Shown here: piece after piece, positions 54,801-63,054 of the stretch
Layout: each line of letters starts with the position of its first letter
Position numbering within the stretch: position 1 is the stretch's first letter
Source of the DNA: Seonamhaeicola sp.
GTDB taxonomy: Bacteria; Bacteroidota; Bacteroidia; Flavobacteriales; Flavobacteriaceae
Assembly: GCF_028281565.1 (NCBI RefSeq)
Contig: NZ_JANQJQ010000021.1
Coordinates: 124,001-188,000 of the forward strand
Length of the DNA: 64,000 nucleotides
Direction of reading: 5' to 3'
Notes under the pieces: model-generated
The model's database searches: none
Told to the model about the DNA's origin: nothing
Seen by the model: the letters and a program-made list of their open reading frames with translations, nothing else
Position numbers and translations under genes: made by a program

Positions 54801-55189
54801 TCTGAGTTAACATCGGCAAAAGTGACTCCGGTAGACCAGGAGCTAAACTGACTTATCCCTGATTTCTCCGAAATGTCTTCAAAGACCAGGTTGCCCTTGT
54901 TTAAGTACAATTTATCATTTACTTGATTTCCGGAAAAATATATGTCGGGTAAGCCATCATTATTTATGTCACCAATGGCAACCCCCGCACCGGTAACAAA
55001 ACTTTCATTGATGAGATGGTTTTCTTCGGCAGTTTCAGTTAAATTGTTAGCAAAAGTAATACCTGTGTGCTCAGAATTTATTAAAGAGAAATGTTTATCA
55101 CTCGCCGGTACAGGTGGCAATTTTTTTTTCGAACACGAATTCAAGATCGTCAACGCTAAAATAAGAATTCCAAGTGCCGTTTTTGTCAT
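51872..55189 (-). CDS. FG-GAP/VCBS-repeat lipoprotein with ASPIC/UnbV domain (second copy)
   Basis: The 1105-residue product has a lipoprotein signal (LNSCSKKK). Like the protein at 39114 it has calcium-loop FG-GAP repeats (DINNDGLPDIYF, DFDNDGLKDIFV, DIDNDGDLDLFV) and an ASPIC/UnbV domain near residues 510-590. Both proteins share the segment TDWSWG followed by an ADFDNDGLKD loop, showing common origin. It is encoded alone on the minus strand between the hybrid regulator (convergent) and the sigma-factor gene (divergent), so it has its own promoter. Function unknown; surface display in glycan capture is a guess. Confidence 0.82.
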   Translation of the reverse strand: MTKTALGILILALTILNSCSKKKLPPVPASDKHFSLINSEHTGITFANNLTETAEENHLINESFVTGAGVAIGDINNDGLPDIYFSGNQVNDKLYLNKGNLVFEDISEKSGISQFSSWSTGVTFADVNSDGYQDIYVCKNPVNKDQSGKNLLFINNGNLTFTEQGTLYRVDDDGNSIQANFFDFNKDGLLDIYLINQPPGYGNRAKGKNPLRYKSPRYQDKLYRNLGGTQGFVELSGISGTKNISHGLSASIGDINNDSWSDIYVANDYDKPDLVYLNNKNGTFTNIADQALKHMSNFSMGSDIADYDNDGHLDIYVVDMVAEDHKRIKTNMGGMNPEDFWAIVDKGWHYQYMFNTLQRNNGNTSFSDLAQLAGVSNTDWSWGPLIADFDNDGLKDIFVTNGIKRNMRYSDVRNRYKVILDSLTKEAYKQGKQRKDLLDILALAKMAPTDKLNNYIYKNNGDLTFDNKIEAWGFNYPTLSIGASYADLDLDGDLDLIISNIDEEAFIYRNNTSERNLGNFLRVKLKSPKRTNLYGSRVKLYKDGSLWQMVELTNNRGYMSKSEDIAHFGLGETEQVERVDIIWPDGKTTTLKDVTCDQLVVVAPKKLQDQEEKHKETPVFKDITGTAQLLYTHTESDYNDFLKEVLLPHKMSQFGPYISIGDVNGDTLDDFFIGGSAGNSGTLFMQNPDGRFKEEKNDAWSVDKNCEDMGSTLFDIDNDGDLDLFVVSGGNEFEKNSNLLRDRLYINDGHGKFKKATNVPGYKISGSVVEQADYDNDGDIDLFVAGRLTPGTYPHPTSSKLLENQNGSLKDVTDERFPELNNLGLITSAKWIDLNNDNLLDLVVVGEWTPVMTYINQGGTFSSYTYNGLKNSNGWYYKVESADIDNDGDNDLVLGNLGLNYKYKATESTPFQVHSLDFDKNGSNDIILSYYDHGQVYPVRGRSCSIEQIPSLKDKFPTFESFGDSNLSQIYGTDLNNALNLKAYTFASYYAENIDGKDFVLHKLPNLAQTSSVNNIIIDDFDRDDNLDILLSGNLFGSEIETPRNDAGIGLFLRGNGEGDFTPITVNQSGFYAPDNAKDMKKIKIGASNAILVGNNNTMIQIFQY

Positions 55190-55352
55190 GAATTTTTTTA
55201 GTTTATAAATTTGATTTTTAAATAATAAATAATAACATTGTATGCAGAAACCTTTATAATAGTCCTGAAAAAATGCCGGAATGCCAAGATACAGGTGCTA
55301 AATTTGTCAATAATGTATTTTTGGTCTAAAACTATAAAAATTATGTAAATTA

Positions 55353-55946
55353 ATGATTAAGGAAGGCAAATATGATGAAAAATTATTAGTTAAGGAACTT
55401 AGTTCAGGCAATGAGAAAGCATTTAAAAAACTTTTTGATATCTATTATCAGGATATTTATGTTTATAGTAAAAGTATCATAAAGTCGACCGAATTTGCCG
55501 AGGGTATTGTTCAGGACACCTTTCTAAAAGTTTGGTTGAACAGAGAAAATATAGACCCTAAGCAGTCCTTTAAATCCTATTTATATACTATTGCTAAAAA
55601 CCATGCCTTCAATTTTTTACAAAAAGCGGCAAACAATAAAAAGCTAAGGGAAGAGATCTTTTATAAGGGCAAGCGCTATGCAAATGCTGCTGACCGAAGG
55701 ATTCTGGAAGCTGATATTGAAAGAATTAAAAATGAAGCCATATCCCAATTACCTCCTAAACGCAGGCTTATTTTTGAAATGTCCAGGTACCAGGGCAAAA
55801 GCTATAAAGAAATCAGTGAGGAATTAGGTATTTCCATAAGCACTGTTAAAAGCCAGATGAGCAAAGCCCTTGAAACCTTAAGGCATTTAATTCAGGTTCA
55901 CGGTGATATGTCCTTGATTATAGCCCTGTTTTTCTTTAACCGGTGA
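55353..55946 (+). CDS. ECF-type RNA polymerase sigma factor
   Basis: The 197-residue protein has sigma region 2 (about residues 11-85, with the SEFAEGIVQDTFLKVW-like core) and region 4 (about 130-185, with the helix-turn-helix YKEISEELGISISTVKSQM), and nothing between, as in ECF factors of the FecI type. It lies upstream of a FecR-type anti-sigma and a SusC with an STN domain, the classical arrangement for surface signalling in Bacteroidetes. It probably transcribes the susCD pair at 57474. Two -7-like boxes (55299-55306 and 55316-55323) precede it without a convincing partner box. Confidence 0.9.
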   Translation: MIKEGKYDEKLLVKELSSGNEKAFKKLFDIYYQDIYVYSKSIIKSTEFAEGIVQDTFLKVWLNRENIDPKQSFKSYLYTIAKNHAFNFLQKAANNKKLREEIFYKGKRYANAADRRILEADIERIKNEAISQLPPKRRLIFEMSRYQGKSYKEISEELGISISTVKSQMSKALETLRHLIQVHGDMSLIIALFFFNR

Positions 55947-56144
55947 ATGACGTTGTAATTCTTTATTTTTTCTATTGAGATTTTTCTGAAATTTAATCAT
56001 TGAAGAATTGTTGAAATAGCCATATTCTACGCCTATCATTTAAAGTAGATTAATTTTTTTTCCTTAAGAGTAGTACAAACCACTTTCTCAACTGTATTAT
56101 ATTATGTGGAGCAGGGAATAACAAATCAATTTAGTAACCAGAGT

Positions 56145-57281
56145 ATGAAAGAACTTCTTCAAAAGTTTATTTTAAATGAGTGTACCGAAGCCGAGATAAA
56201 AGAGGTAGTGGCTTATTTTCAAAAAGCTAACACTTCCAATGAGCTTCCAAGTGTGGAAGAGGTTATGCAGTTGCTTCAGGATATTCCTGAAATAGAAGAA
56301 GAAACCAAAACCAGAATTTATCAGAAAGTTTTGGCTGCTGCTGAGAAGCAAGGCGTTAAAAAAAGGAAACGATTTATATGGCAGTATGCTGCGGCAGCTA
56401 TCTTTATTGGGTTTCTATGTATTGGGTATTTTTATCAACAAGGATTTTTTGGAAACGGTGTAGATGAAACCATACGTCCGGAACAAGAGTTTATAACATT
56501 GGAGTTAGAAGATGGGCGAACGAAAATTATCTCGGAGGATGGTACGGTTCAGGTAACCGACAAGAGTGGAAAGATTATAGGAAAACAAGAAGGCAATCGT
56601 TTGGTATATGATAATGCTGCGGCACCGGAAAAACTAACTTATAATACGCTTAGGGTACCCTATGGTAAAAGATTTGAACTACAACTGTCTGATGGTACCA
56701 GAGTACATTTAAACGCAGGTACCTCGCTAAAATACCCGGTTAAGTTTTTAAATGGGATGGAGCGGAAGGTCTTTCTTGTTGGCGAAGCTTATTTTGATGT
56801 TTCGGAAGACACAGCGCATCCTTTTATAATCAACGCAGATGATTTGAATGTCAAGGTTCTGGGAACCCAATTCAATGTGTCCAGCTATCCCGAAGATGCC
56901 GAATCTCATGTAGTACTGGTTGAAGGCTCTGTAGATCTTTATGCTCAAAACGAAGCCCTCGGCCATACGGTGTTGGAACCTGGGTTTAAAGGAAGTTTTA
57001 ATAAAGCGGAACTAAACATCGCAACCGAACGGGTTGTGACAAGTATTTATACATCCTGGATAAATGGCGGATTGGTTTTCAGAAATATGCCTTTTAACAA
57101 CATTCTAAAAAAGTTAGAGCGCCACTATGATGTGTCTATAACAAACAATAATGAAGATTTGGCCTATGAAAAATTTAATGCCAGCTTCACTGAGGTACCT
57201 ATTGAAAAAATTCTGGAATACCTCAAAATCACCTATGCCATCAGTTTTACTATAGATGGAAAAAACATTACCATTGAATAA
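56145..57281 (+). CDS. FecR-type anti-sigma factor
   Basis: The protein of about 378 residues has an N-terminal cytoplasmic helical domain that holds the sigma factor, a single membrane helix (about residues 82-100), a periplasmic FecR domain (VPYGKRFELQLSDGTRVHL, GEAYFDV, VLGTQFNV) and a C-terminal DUF4974 domain (FRNMPFNNILKKLE onward) that contacts the STN domain of the transporter. I prefer the ATG at 56145, which begins MKELLQKF as usual for the family; a GTG at 56106 would add 13 residues. It follows the sigma gene and precedes the STN-type susC. Confidence 0.9.
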   Translation: MKELLQKFILNECTEAEIKEVVAYFQKANTSNELPSVEEVMQLLQDIPEIEEETKTRIYQKVLAAAEKQGVKKRKRFIWQYAAAAIFIGFLCIGYFYQQGFFGNGVDETIRPEQEFITLELEDGRTKIISEDGTVQVTDKSGKIIGKQEGNRLVYDNAAAPEKLTYNTLRVPYGKRFELQLSDGTRVHLNAGTSLKYPVKFLNGMERKVFLVGEAYFDVSEDTAHPFIINADDLNVKVLGTQFNVSSYPEDAESHVVLVEGSVDLYAQNEALGHTVLEPGFKGSFNKAELNIATERVVTSIYTSWINGGLVFRNMPFNNILKKLERHYDVSITNNNEDLAYEKFNASFTEVPIEKILEYLKITYAISFTIDGKNITIE

Positions 57282-57366
57282 CCATATATCAACTATAACT
57301 AACTAAACTAATTATTGCCTATGACAGAATAAAACACACACCATTTAAATAACCAACACATCAAAT

Positions 57367-57422
57367 TATTCCGGACTTCAGGAATAAAAAAATCGGAAAA
57401 TGGTGACGCATTCCCCGATTTT
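57367..57422 (+). promoter_or_regulatory. Two hairpins in the leader of the second SusC gene
   Basis: TATTCC (57367-57372) pairs with GGAATA (57381-57386); AAAATCGG (57389-57396) pairs with CCGATTTT (57415-57422). They lie in the 192-bp gap between the anti-sigma and susC genes. They may be a weak terminator that separates the regulatory genes from susCD, or part of the susC mRNA leader. The promoter used by the ECF factor should also be in this gap but I cannot identify it. Confidence 0.35.
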
Positions 57423-57473
57423 ATAGGTGTGATTAAACTAAATTAATTAATCACTTTTTAACATTACAAAAGT

Positions 57474-60400
57474 ATGAAAAAACTACTTAATGGATTAGTA
57501 CGCCCATTTTTATTATTAAAATTTGATTTAAAGATGAAGCTTAGTTCTCTTTTTATAATAATTACTGCGTTTGGGTTACACGCTAATTCTTCTTATTCAC
57601 AACGAACCAAAATTTCTTTAGATTTCGATAATATCTCTATCGGTCAATTGATAGATGAAATAGAAAGTACCACAGAATTTCGATTTATTTATAAAATAAA
57701 AGATGTTGACTTAGACCGTATTTTAAGCATTAAAGTCAAGAAAAAGCAAATAGGTACGATTCTGGCGGAGATGTTTAGTACATCCGAAACAGATTATAAT
57801 GTTATAGACCGGCAAATATTTCTTACGAAAAAAATAGCTCCTGACATTCCAAAAAAAGTTGGAGATGTTATTGAAACATTGCCTCAGGAAATTGTCGTTA
57901 GTGGAACCGTAACAGATGAGTCCAATCAGCCATTAATTGGAGCCAATGTTTTAGTAAAAGGTACTACAACTGGTGTGGCTACAGATTTTGACGGGAATTA
58001 CAGTATTAAAGTCAATCAAGGAGATGTATTGATTTTTTCCTATACGGGATTTTTAACACAGGAAGTAACAGTTGGAACCAATACAACAATTAATATCCAG
58101 CTGGTAGAAGATGCTCAGTCGCTAGAAGAGGTTATTCTTATCGGATATGGATCCAGAAAGAAAACGGACGTAGTTAGTGCTGTGAGTAAAGTTGATAATG
58201 ACTTTATAGAACAACAACCAGGGGCAGATGCTACCCGAGCTCTTCAGGGAAGTGCTTCCGGTGTAACGGTTGTAGCTTCAGCGCGTCCGGGTCAACAGGC
58301 ACAGGTTAGAATTCGGGGTATTGGTAGTATTAACGGTAACAATCCACTATATGTCGTAGATGGTGTTATTGGGGCAGCTTTACCCCCTCCAGCCCAAATT
58401 GAGTCCATTCAAGTTTTAAAAGATGCATCTTCCACAGCCATTTATGGTGCCCGTGGCGCCAGCGGTGTAATCTTAGTAAAAACTAAAACCGGTCGTAAGG
58501 AACAGGCTGCAAAAGTAGAATTTAATGTTAGAACGGGGGTTGGTGTAAATAACGCCAAATATGATTTTATGACCGATCCTGAGTTGATTGGTCAAATGAT
58601 ATGGCTGGAACAGACTAATGACGGTATTCCTGTTAACCATGCACACTTCCAGTTTGATCCTAATGATATTTTTGGTACCACAGTAAATGATTATTTATTC
58701 CCTAATGGAGCATCTATAGGAGATCCTGCCGCAGATCCCTCTTTATATGTAGAAAGAGACTACCCCATTACCTTAACCAATAAAAATGGAACGGATTGGT
58801 TGGATGAAATATACAACTCGGCGCTCTTACAAGATTATACAATTTCCGTTAGCGGAGGTTCCAAGAAAACTACTTATGCTATGAGTGGGAACTTCTTTAA
58901 TGAGGAAGGTGTGTTTAAATACACTGGCTTTGAGCGATATGCGTTTAGAAGTAATGTTGATTCTGAGCTTACAGATTGGTTGACCATTGGTCAGCGATTA
59001 GGAGTTACGCTAAGCGAGAGTTCAGGAAATAGCTCTAGTTTTAACTCCATTATAGTTACAAGCCCATTAATTCCTGTTCGAGACATAGCCGGAAATTTTG
59101 CAGGGGGTATTGTTGGTGGGAATCTGAATGACGGACCTAACCCATTGGGGGTTAATTTCCGGGAACGAAGAGATTTAAGAAAGACATTGAATGTGAATGG
59201 TAATTTTTCTGTCGAGGTTAAGCCTATTAAGGATTTAAGGGTTAAGTCGCTTTTTGGTTATAATATGAGTTGGTTCAGCAATCATAATCCCAGGTTTGGA
59301 GATCCGGAAAATACTAATGGTACTGAAGTTAATAGCTTATCTGAGGTAAGATCTAATTTCACTACATGGAACTGGTCCAATACTTTGAGTTACTCAAAAA
59401 CTATAGATGAAAAGCATAGCTTTGATATATTGGTCGGAGCGGAAGCAACCCAAAATGAATTTGATGAAATATCGGCAGGAAGAGCAGGATTTGTTGCTAC
59501 AGACGAGGATTTTTATGAATTGAGTGCGGGTGCCGATAATGTTACTAATGGTTCCAGAACTTCAGAGGGGTCTTTATTTTCTATATTTTCCAGACTATTT
59601 TATTCTTATGATAGTAAGTATATGATTGAAGGAACAGTGCGTCGTGATGGGTCGTCTAACTTTCTTGAAGCTAACAAATATGCAACCTTTCCGGCAGTAT
59701 CAGCTGGTTGGGTAATTTCTAAAGAACCTTTTATGGAAAATACCGGTGACTGGTTACGTCAGTTAAAATTAAGAGCTGGATGGGGACAGTCAGGAAACGA
59801 CAATGTTGGAGGAAGCCTTAATGGTTATACAACATTCGGTTCTGGTCTGGGTAATTCTTATTATGGTATTACGGGAAGTGATAACACCATTTCTTTGGGG
59901 TATCAATCCATTACCAAAGGAAACCCTGATGCCGTATGGGAGACCACGGAAACTACAAATTTTGGTTTGGATGCTACATTGGCATTTGGTCTTGACTTGA
60001 GTATAGATGTTTGGGATAAAACAACAAGAGATCTATTATTTCCGGTGGCAATTCCAGATGTAGAAGGTATAGCACGTGCCCCGTTCGTCAATATTGGAGA
60101 TGTTGAAAATAAAGGACTTGATATTGAATTGAACTTTAATAAGCAAGTAAACGAAGATTTTCGATATAGCATAGGGCTAAATGTAACTACTTATAAGAAT
60201 AAGGTGTTAAATCTTTCTGATAACCCGGATGAATTTATTTCTGGAAGGGTTCAGCGTAGTCAGACATACACAAGGGCTCAGGCTGGTAGAGCATTTCCGG
60301 AATTTTTTGGTTATGTAGTAGACGGTATCTTCCAGACACAAGCCGAGGCAGATGCACATCCGGCCAATGGATCCTATAATGAGCCTGGGAACTTAAAAAT

Positions 60401-60986
60401 CAGAGATGTTGATGGTGATGGAGAAATTACACCCGATGATCGTACCTGGATAGGGAATCCACACCCTGATTTTACGGCCGGTTTAAATCTTGGTTTCAAT
60501 TATAAAAATTTTGATCTGTCAATGATCTGGTATACCAGTGTGGGCAATGATTTACTTAACTATTATGGAAGGTTTACGCGTTATGGGTTATTCCAGGGGC
60601 CTAAATCTAAAGATAGACTATTTCGTTCATGGGGTAGCCCATATCTGAATGATAATGCCGATGCGGTACTGCCTAAGGCATCCAGTAGTACAAGCTTTGA
60701 ACAGAATACCCATTCTGATATGATTGAAGATGGTTCTTTCCTAAGAATGAAAAATATCCAAATAGGTTACAATGTACCACAACCGTTTCTGGATAAGTTT
60801 GGCTTATCAGACATGAGGTTATATATAATGGGAACTAACCTAATCACTTTGTTTGACGATTATTCCGGTCTTGATGTCGAGATTGCTCCTCCAACTTTCC
60901 CTTTAACGGAAATCGATAGAGGTTTTGATCTTGGAACATGGCCTACTCCAAAACAGTTCATTTTTGGTTTAAATATTAGTATGTAA
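57474..60986 (+). CDS. SusC-type TonB-dependent transporter with STN signalling domain
   Basis: The 1170-residue protein has a signal peptide (SSYSQ near residue 43), an STN domain (about 45-120, FDNISIGQLIDEIE to DRQIFLTKK), a carboxypeptidase-D-like domain (about 138-215), the EVILIGYGSRKK TonB box region, plug and barrel, ending in FIFGLNISM. The STN domain marks it as a transporter that reports substrate passage to the FecR anti-sigma encoded just upstream. It is the second SusC of the locus, and a GH117-like gene follows its SusD, so it probably handles a related but different galactan oligosaccharide. Confidence 0.93.
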   Translation: MKKLLNGLVRPFLLLKFDLKMKLSSLFIIITAFGLHANSSYSQRTKISLDFDNISIGQLIDEIESTTEFRFIYKIKDVDLDRILSIKVKKKQIGTILAEMFSTSETDYNVIDRQIFLTKKIAPDIPKKVGDVIETLPQEIVVSGTVTDESNQPLIGANVLVKGTTTGVATDFDGNYSIKVNQGDVLIFSYTGFLTQEVTVGTNTTINIQLVEDAQSLEEVILIGYGSRKKTDVVSAVSKVDNDFIEQQPGADATRALQGSASGVTVVASARPGQQAQVRIRGIGSINGNNPLYVVDGVIGAALPPPAQIESIQVLKDASSTAIYGARGASGVILVKTKTGRKEQAAKVEFNVRTGVGVNNAKYDFMTDPELIGQMIWLEQTNDGIPVNHAHFQFDPNDIFGTTVNDYLFPNGASIGDPAADPSLYVERDYPITLTNKNGTDWLDEIYNSALLQDYTISVSGGSKKTTYAMSGNFFNEEGVFKYTGFERYAFRSNVDSELTDWLTIGQRLGVTLSESSGNSSSFNSIIVTSPLIPVRDIAGNFAGGIVGGNLNDGPNPLGVNFRERRDLRKTLNVNGNFSVEVKPIKDLRVKSLFGYNMSWFSNHNPRFGDPENTNGTEVNSLSEVRSNFTTWNWSNTLSYSKTIDEKHSFDILVGAEATQNEFDEISAGRAGFVATDEDFYELSAGADNVTNGSRTSEGSLFSIFSRLFYSYDSKYMIEGTVRRDGSSNFLEANKYATFPAVSAGWVISKEPFMENTGDWLRQLKLRAGWGQSGNDNVGGSLNGYTTFGSGLGNSYYGITGSDNTISLGYQSITKGNPDAVWETTETTNFGLDATLAFGLDLSIDVWDKTTRDLLFPVAIPDVEGIARAPFVNIGDVENKGLDIELNFNKQVNEDFRYSIGLNVTTYKNKVLNLSDNPDEFISGRVQRSQTYTRAQAGRAFPEFFGYVVDGIFQTQAEADAHPANGSYNEPGNLKIRDVDGDGEITPDDRTWIGNPHPDFTAGLNLGFNYKNFDLSMIWYTSVGNDLLNYYGRFTRYGLFQGPKSKDRLFRSWGSPYLNDNADAVLPKASSSTSFEQNTHSDMIEDGSFLRMKNIQIGYNVPQPFLDKFGLSDMRLYIMGTNLITLFDDYSGLDVEIAPPTFPLTEIDRGFDLGTWPTPKQFIFGLNISM

Positions 60987-61004
60987 AAAATAAAAAATTA
61001 TAAT

Positions 61005-62753
61005 ATGAAAAGATTGTATTTAAAAATTAGCTTATTAACAATCCTTGGTATTGTTTTTAGTGCTTGCGAAGATTTTATTACAGATTTTCCAAATGGAGTT
61101 GTAACACCTGAGACATTAGCAACAGAAGAAGGTGCAGATTTAATTTTAATAGGAGCTTATTCATTAATTGATGGATACTCACAAGGAGGTGCCGGTGGTG
61201 CCGGTGGAGCCTCTGTGACCAATTGGGTTTGGGGTGATGTGACCTCTGATGATATGCACCGTGGCGACCAAACCGGTGGTTGGGCTCAAATTAATTTAAT
61301 TGAGCGTTATGAGACAGATCCGTCCAATCCATGGGTTGCTGATATGTGGCGAGGCAATTTTGATGGTGTTGCCCGGGCTAATGATGTTTTAAATGTTCTT
61401 AGAAATGCTGGAGATAGAATTGCTCCTGAAAAGGCAAGGCAGTTAGAAGCAGAAGCCCGATGGCTACGCGCCTGGTTTCATTTTCAACTGAGAAGTAAAA
61501 TAGAAAAAGTGCCTTATATTACAGAAGATGTTGTAGCAAGAGAAGTGCCTAACGATAGAGAAATTTGGGACGATATAGAAGCCGATTTACAGTGGGGCAT
61601 AGATAACAACATGGATGAAGCACCCTCTGATGTGGGGCGTGCTTCCCGATGGGCTGCGAAAGCTTTAAAGGCTCAGGTTCACATGCATCAAAAAGAATTT
61701 GCAGAGGCAAAACCATTGTTGGATGATATCATTAATAATGGGCCATTTCAATTAATGGATCATTTTTATGATAATCATGATGAAGAAAAGCAAAACAATG
61801 CGGAAAGTATTTTTGAAGTACAGTATACCGTAAATGATGGCGCCGGAGACCATAATGCCGGGGCTGATCACAGAACCCTATACCCCAGGGGGTCAGATGT
61901 GGGGCTTTGCTGTGCCTATAGTGCTCCTAGTTTTGACCTGTTTAATGCATTTAAAGTTGACTCAAATGGATTACCATTACTGGATACTTTTCAAGATGAT
62001 TTGTTACTTGAAGATTACGGTTTATTGGATACAGATCCGTTTACACCTACTGATGAATTATTGGATCCCAGGGTAGATTGGACTATAGCAAGGCGCGGCA
62101 TTCCTTTCTTAGATTGGGGCCCTATGAGTGGTGGTGACTGGATGTTAGATCAGGCAGGTATGGGACCGTTTTTGAATAAGAAAAATATGTTCTATAAACG
62201 TAATTTCAGAATAATATCTGTTGCAACACCAACGTGGTCAGCCGGATTAAATGGTAATAATTGGAGAGTGCTTAGGTTAGGGCATGTTATATTATGGCGT
62301 GCTGAAGTAGCTGCGGAAGAGAATGACCTTGCGACTGCGAGAGATATGGTTAACCTAATTAGGCAACGAGCGCAGGACGATATTGTGATGGGCAAAGTAG
62401 CTAACACAACATTTGGGTCCGGAGATCCCATTGTAATTGATGAAAGTCAACCAGCGGCGAATTATTTATTAGGTTTATATTCATCATTTCCCGATAAAGA
62501 CTATGCGCTTAAAGCAATTAGACATGAAATGCGTTTAGAATTTGCGTTGGAAGGTATGCGTTTTCAGGATTTAGTTAGGTGGGGGATAGATAAAGAAACC
62601 ATCGATGCTTATTTGGCATCGGAGTTATCGGATAATAAATTGCTTTGGATTCAGGGAGCAACTTATACGGCTGGTCAGGATGATCATTTCCCTATTCCTC
62701 AAGCACAATTAGATTTACAGCCAGGGGTTTTAACTCAGGACCCGGCTTATTAG
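61005..62753 (+). CDS. SusD-type surface glycan-binding lipoprotein (second pair)
   Basis: The 582-residue product has a lipoprotein signal (VFSACEDF) and the SusD fold: RANDVLNVLRNAG, LEAEARWLRAWFHFQL and KALKAQVHMHQKEFAEAKPLL segments, and the C-terminal IRHEMRLEFALEGMRFQDLVRWG typical of the family. It contains a glycine-rich stretch near residues 60-70 (QGGAGGAGGAS). It lies 18 bases after susC and pairs with it. A hairpin follows at 62814. Confidence 0.93.
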   Translation: MKRLYLKISLLTILGIVFSACEDFITDFPNGVVTPETLATEEGADLILIGAYSLIDGYSQGGAGGAGGASVTNWVWGDVTSDDMHRGDQTGGWAQINLIERYETDPSNPWVADMWRGNFDGVARANDVLNVLRNAGDRIAPEKARQLEAEARWLRAWFHFQLRSKIEKVPYITEDVVAREVPNDREIWDDIEADLQWGIDNNMDEAPSDVGRASRWAAKALKAQVHMHQKEFAEAKPLLDDIINNGPFQLMDHFYDNHDEEKQNNAESIFEVQYTVNDGAGDHNAGADHRTLYPRGSDVGLCCAYSAPSFDLFNAFKVDSNGLPLLDTFQDDLLLEDYGLLDTDPFTPTDELLDPRVDWTIARRGIPFLDWGPMSGGDWMLDQAGMGPFLNKKNMFYKRNFRIISVATPTWSAGLNGNNWRVLRLGHVILWRAEVAAEENDLATARDMVNLIRQRAQDDIVMGKVANTTFGSGDPIVIDESQPAANYLLGLYSSFPDKDYALKAIRHEMRLEFALEGMRFQDLVRWGIDKETIDAYLASELSDNKLLWIQGATYTAGQDDHFPIPQAQLDLQPGVLTQDPAY

Positions 62754-63054
62754 TCCTGATGAATGATATAACTTTTTAAAATTGAGTTAGTTTTAGTTTA
62801 ATTAAGTTTGTTAATAAAGTGGCTTAAATTTTTAAGTCACTTTATACTTTTGGTGAATTTGATAAATTCTTGTTTAGGAAGGCTTTATGTCCATTCTTAT
62901 TTGGTTTTGTTGCTAAAAATGTTTGGTTTTGAACCAAACCGGGCAATGCCCAATGGTAAGCTAATGAGACTATATACTTGTCCTATGGTCGTAAAAGTTA
63001 TAACAGAGTAAGTTTTAACTGGTTCGAAAATAAAAACTACTAAATCTATTTAAT
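62754..63054 (+). promoter_or_regulatory. 301-bp gap before the second GH117-like gene: terminator and palindrome
   Basis: ATAAAGT...CTTAAA (62814-62827) pairs with TTTAAG...ACTTTAT (62830-62845), a probable end of the susCD transcript. Further on, GTTTGGTT-ttg-AACCAAAC at 62921-62939 is a perfect inverted repeat, followed by GGGC-AAT-GCCC at 62941-62951; either could be a regulator site for the gene at 63055. No complete promoter is recognised. Confidence 0.5.
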
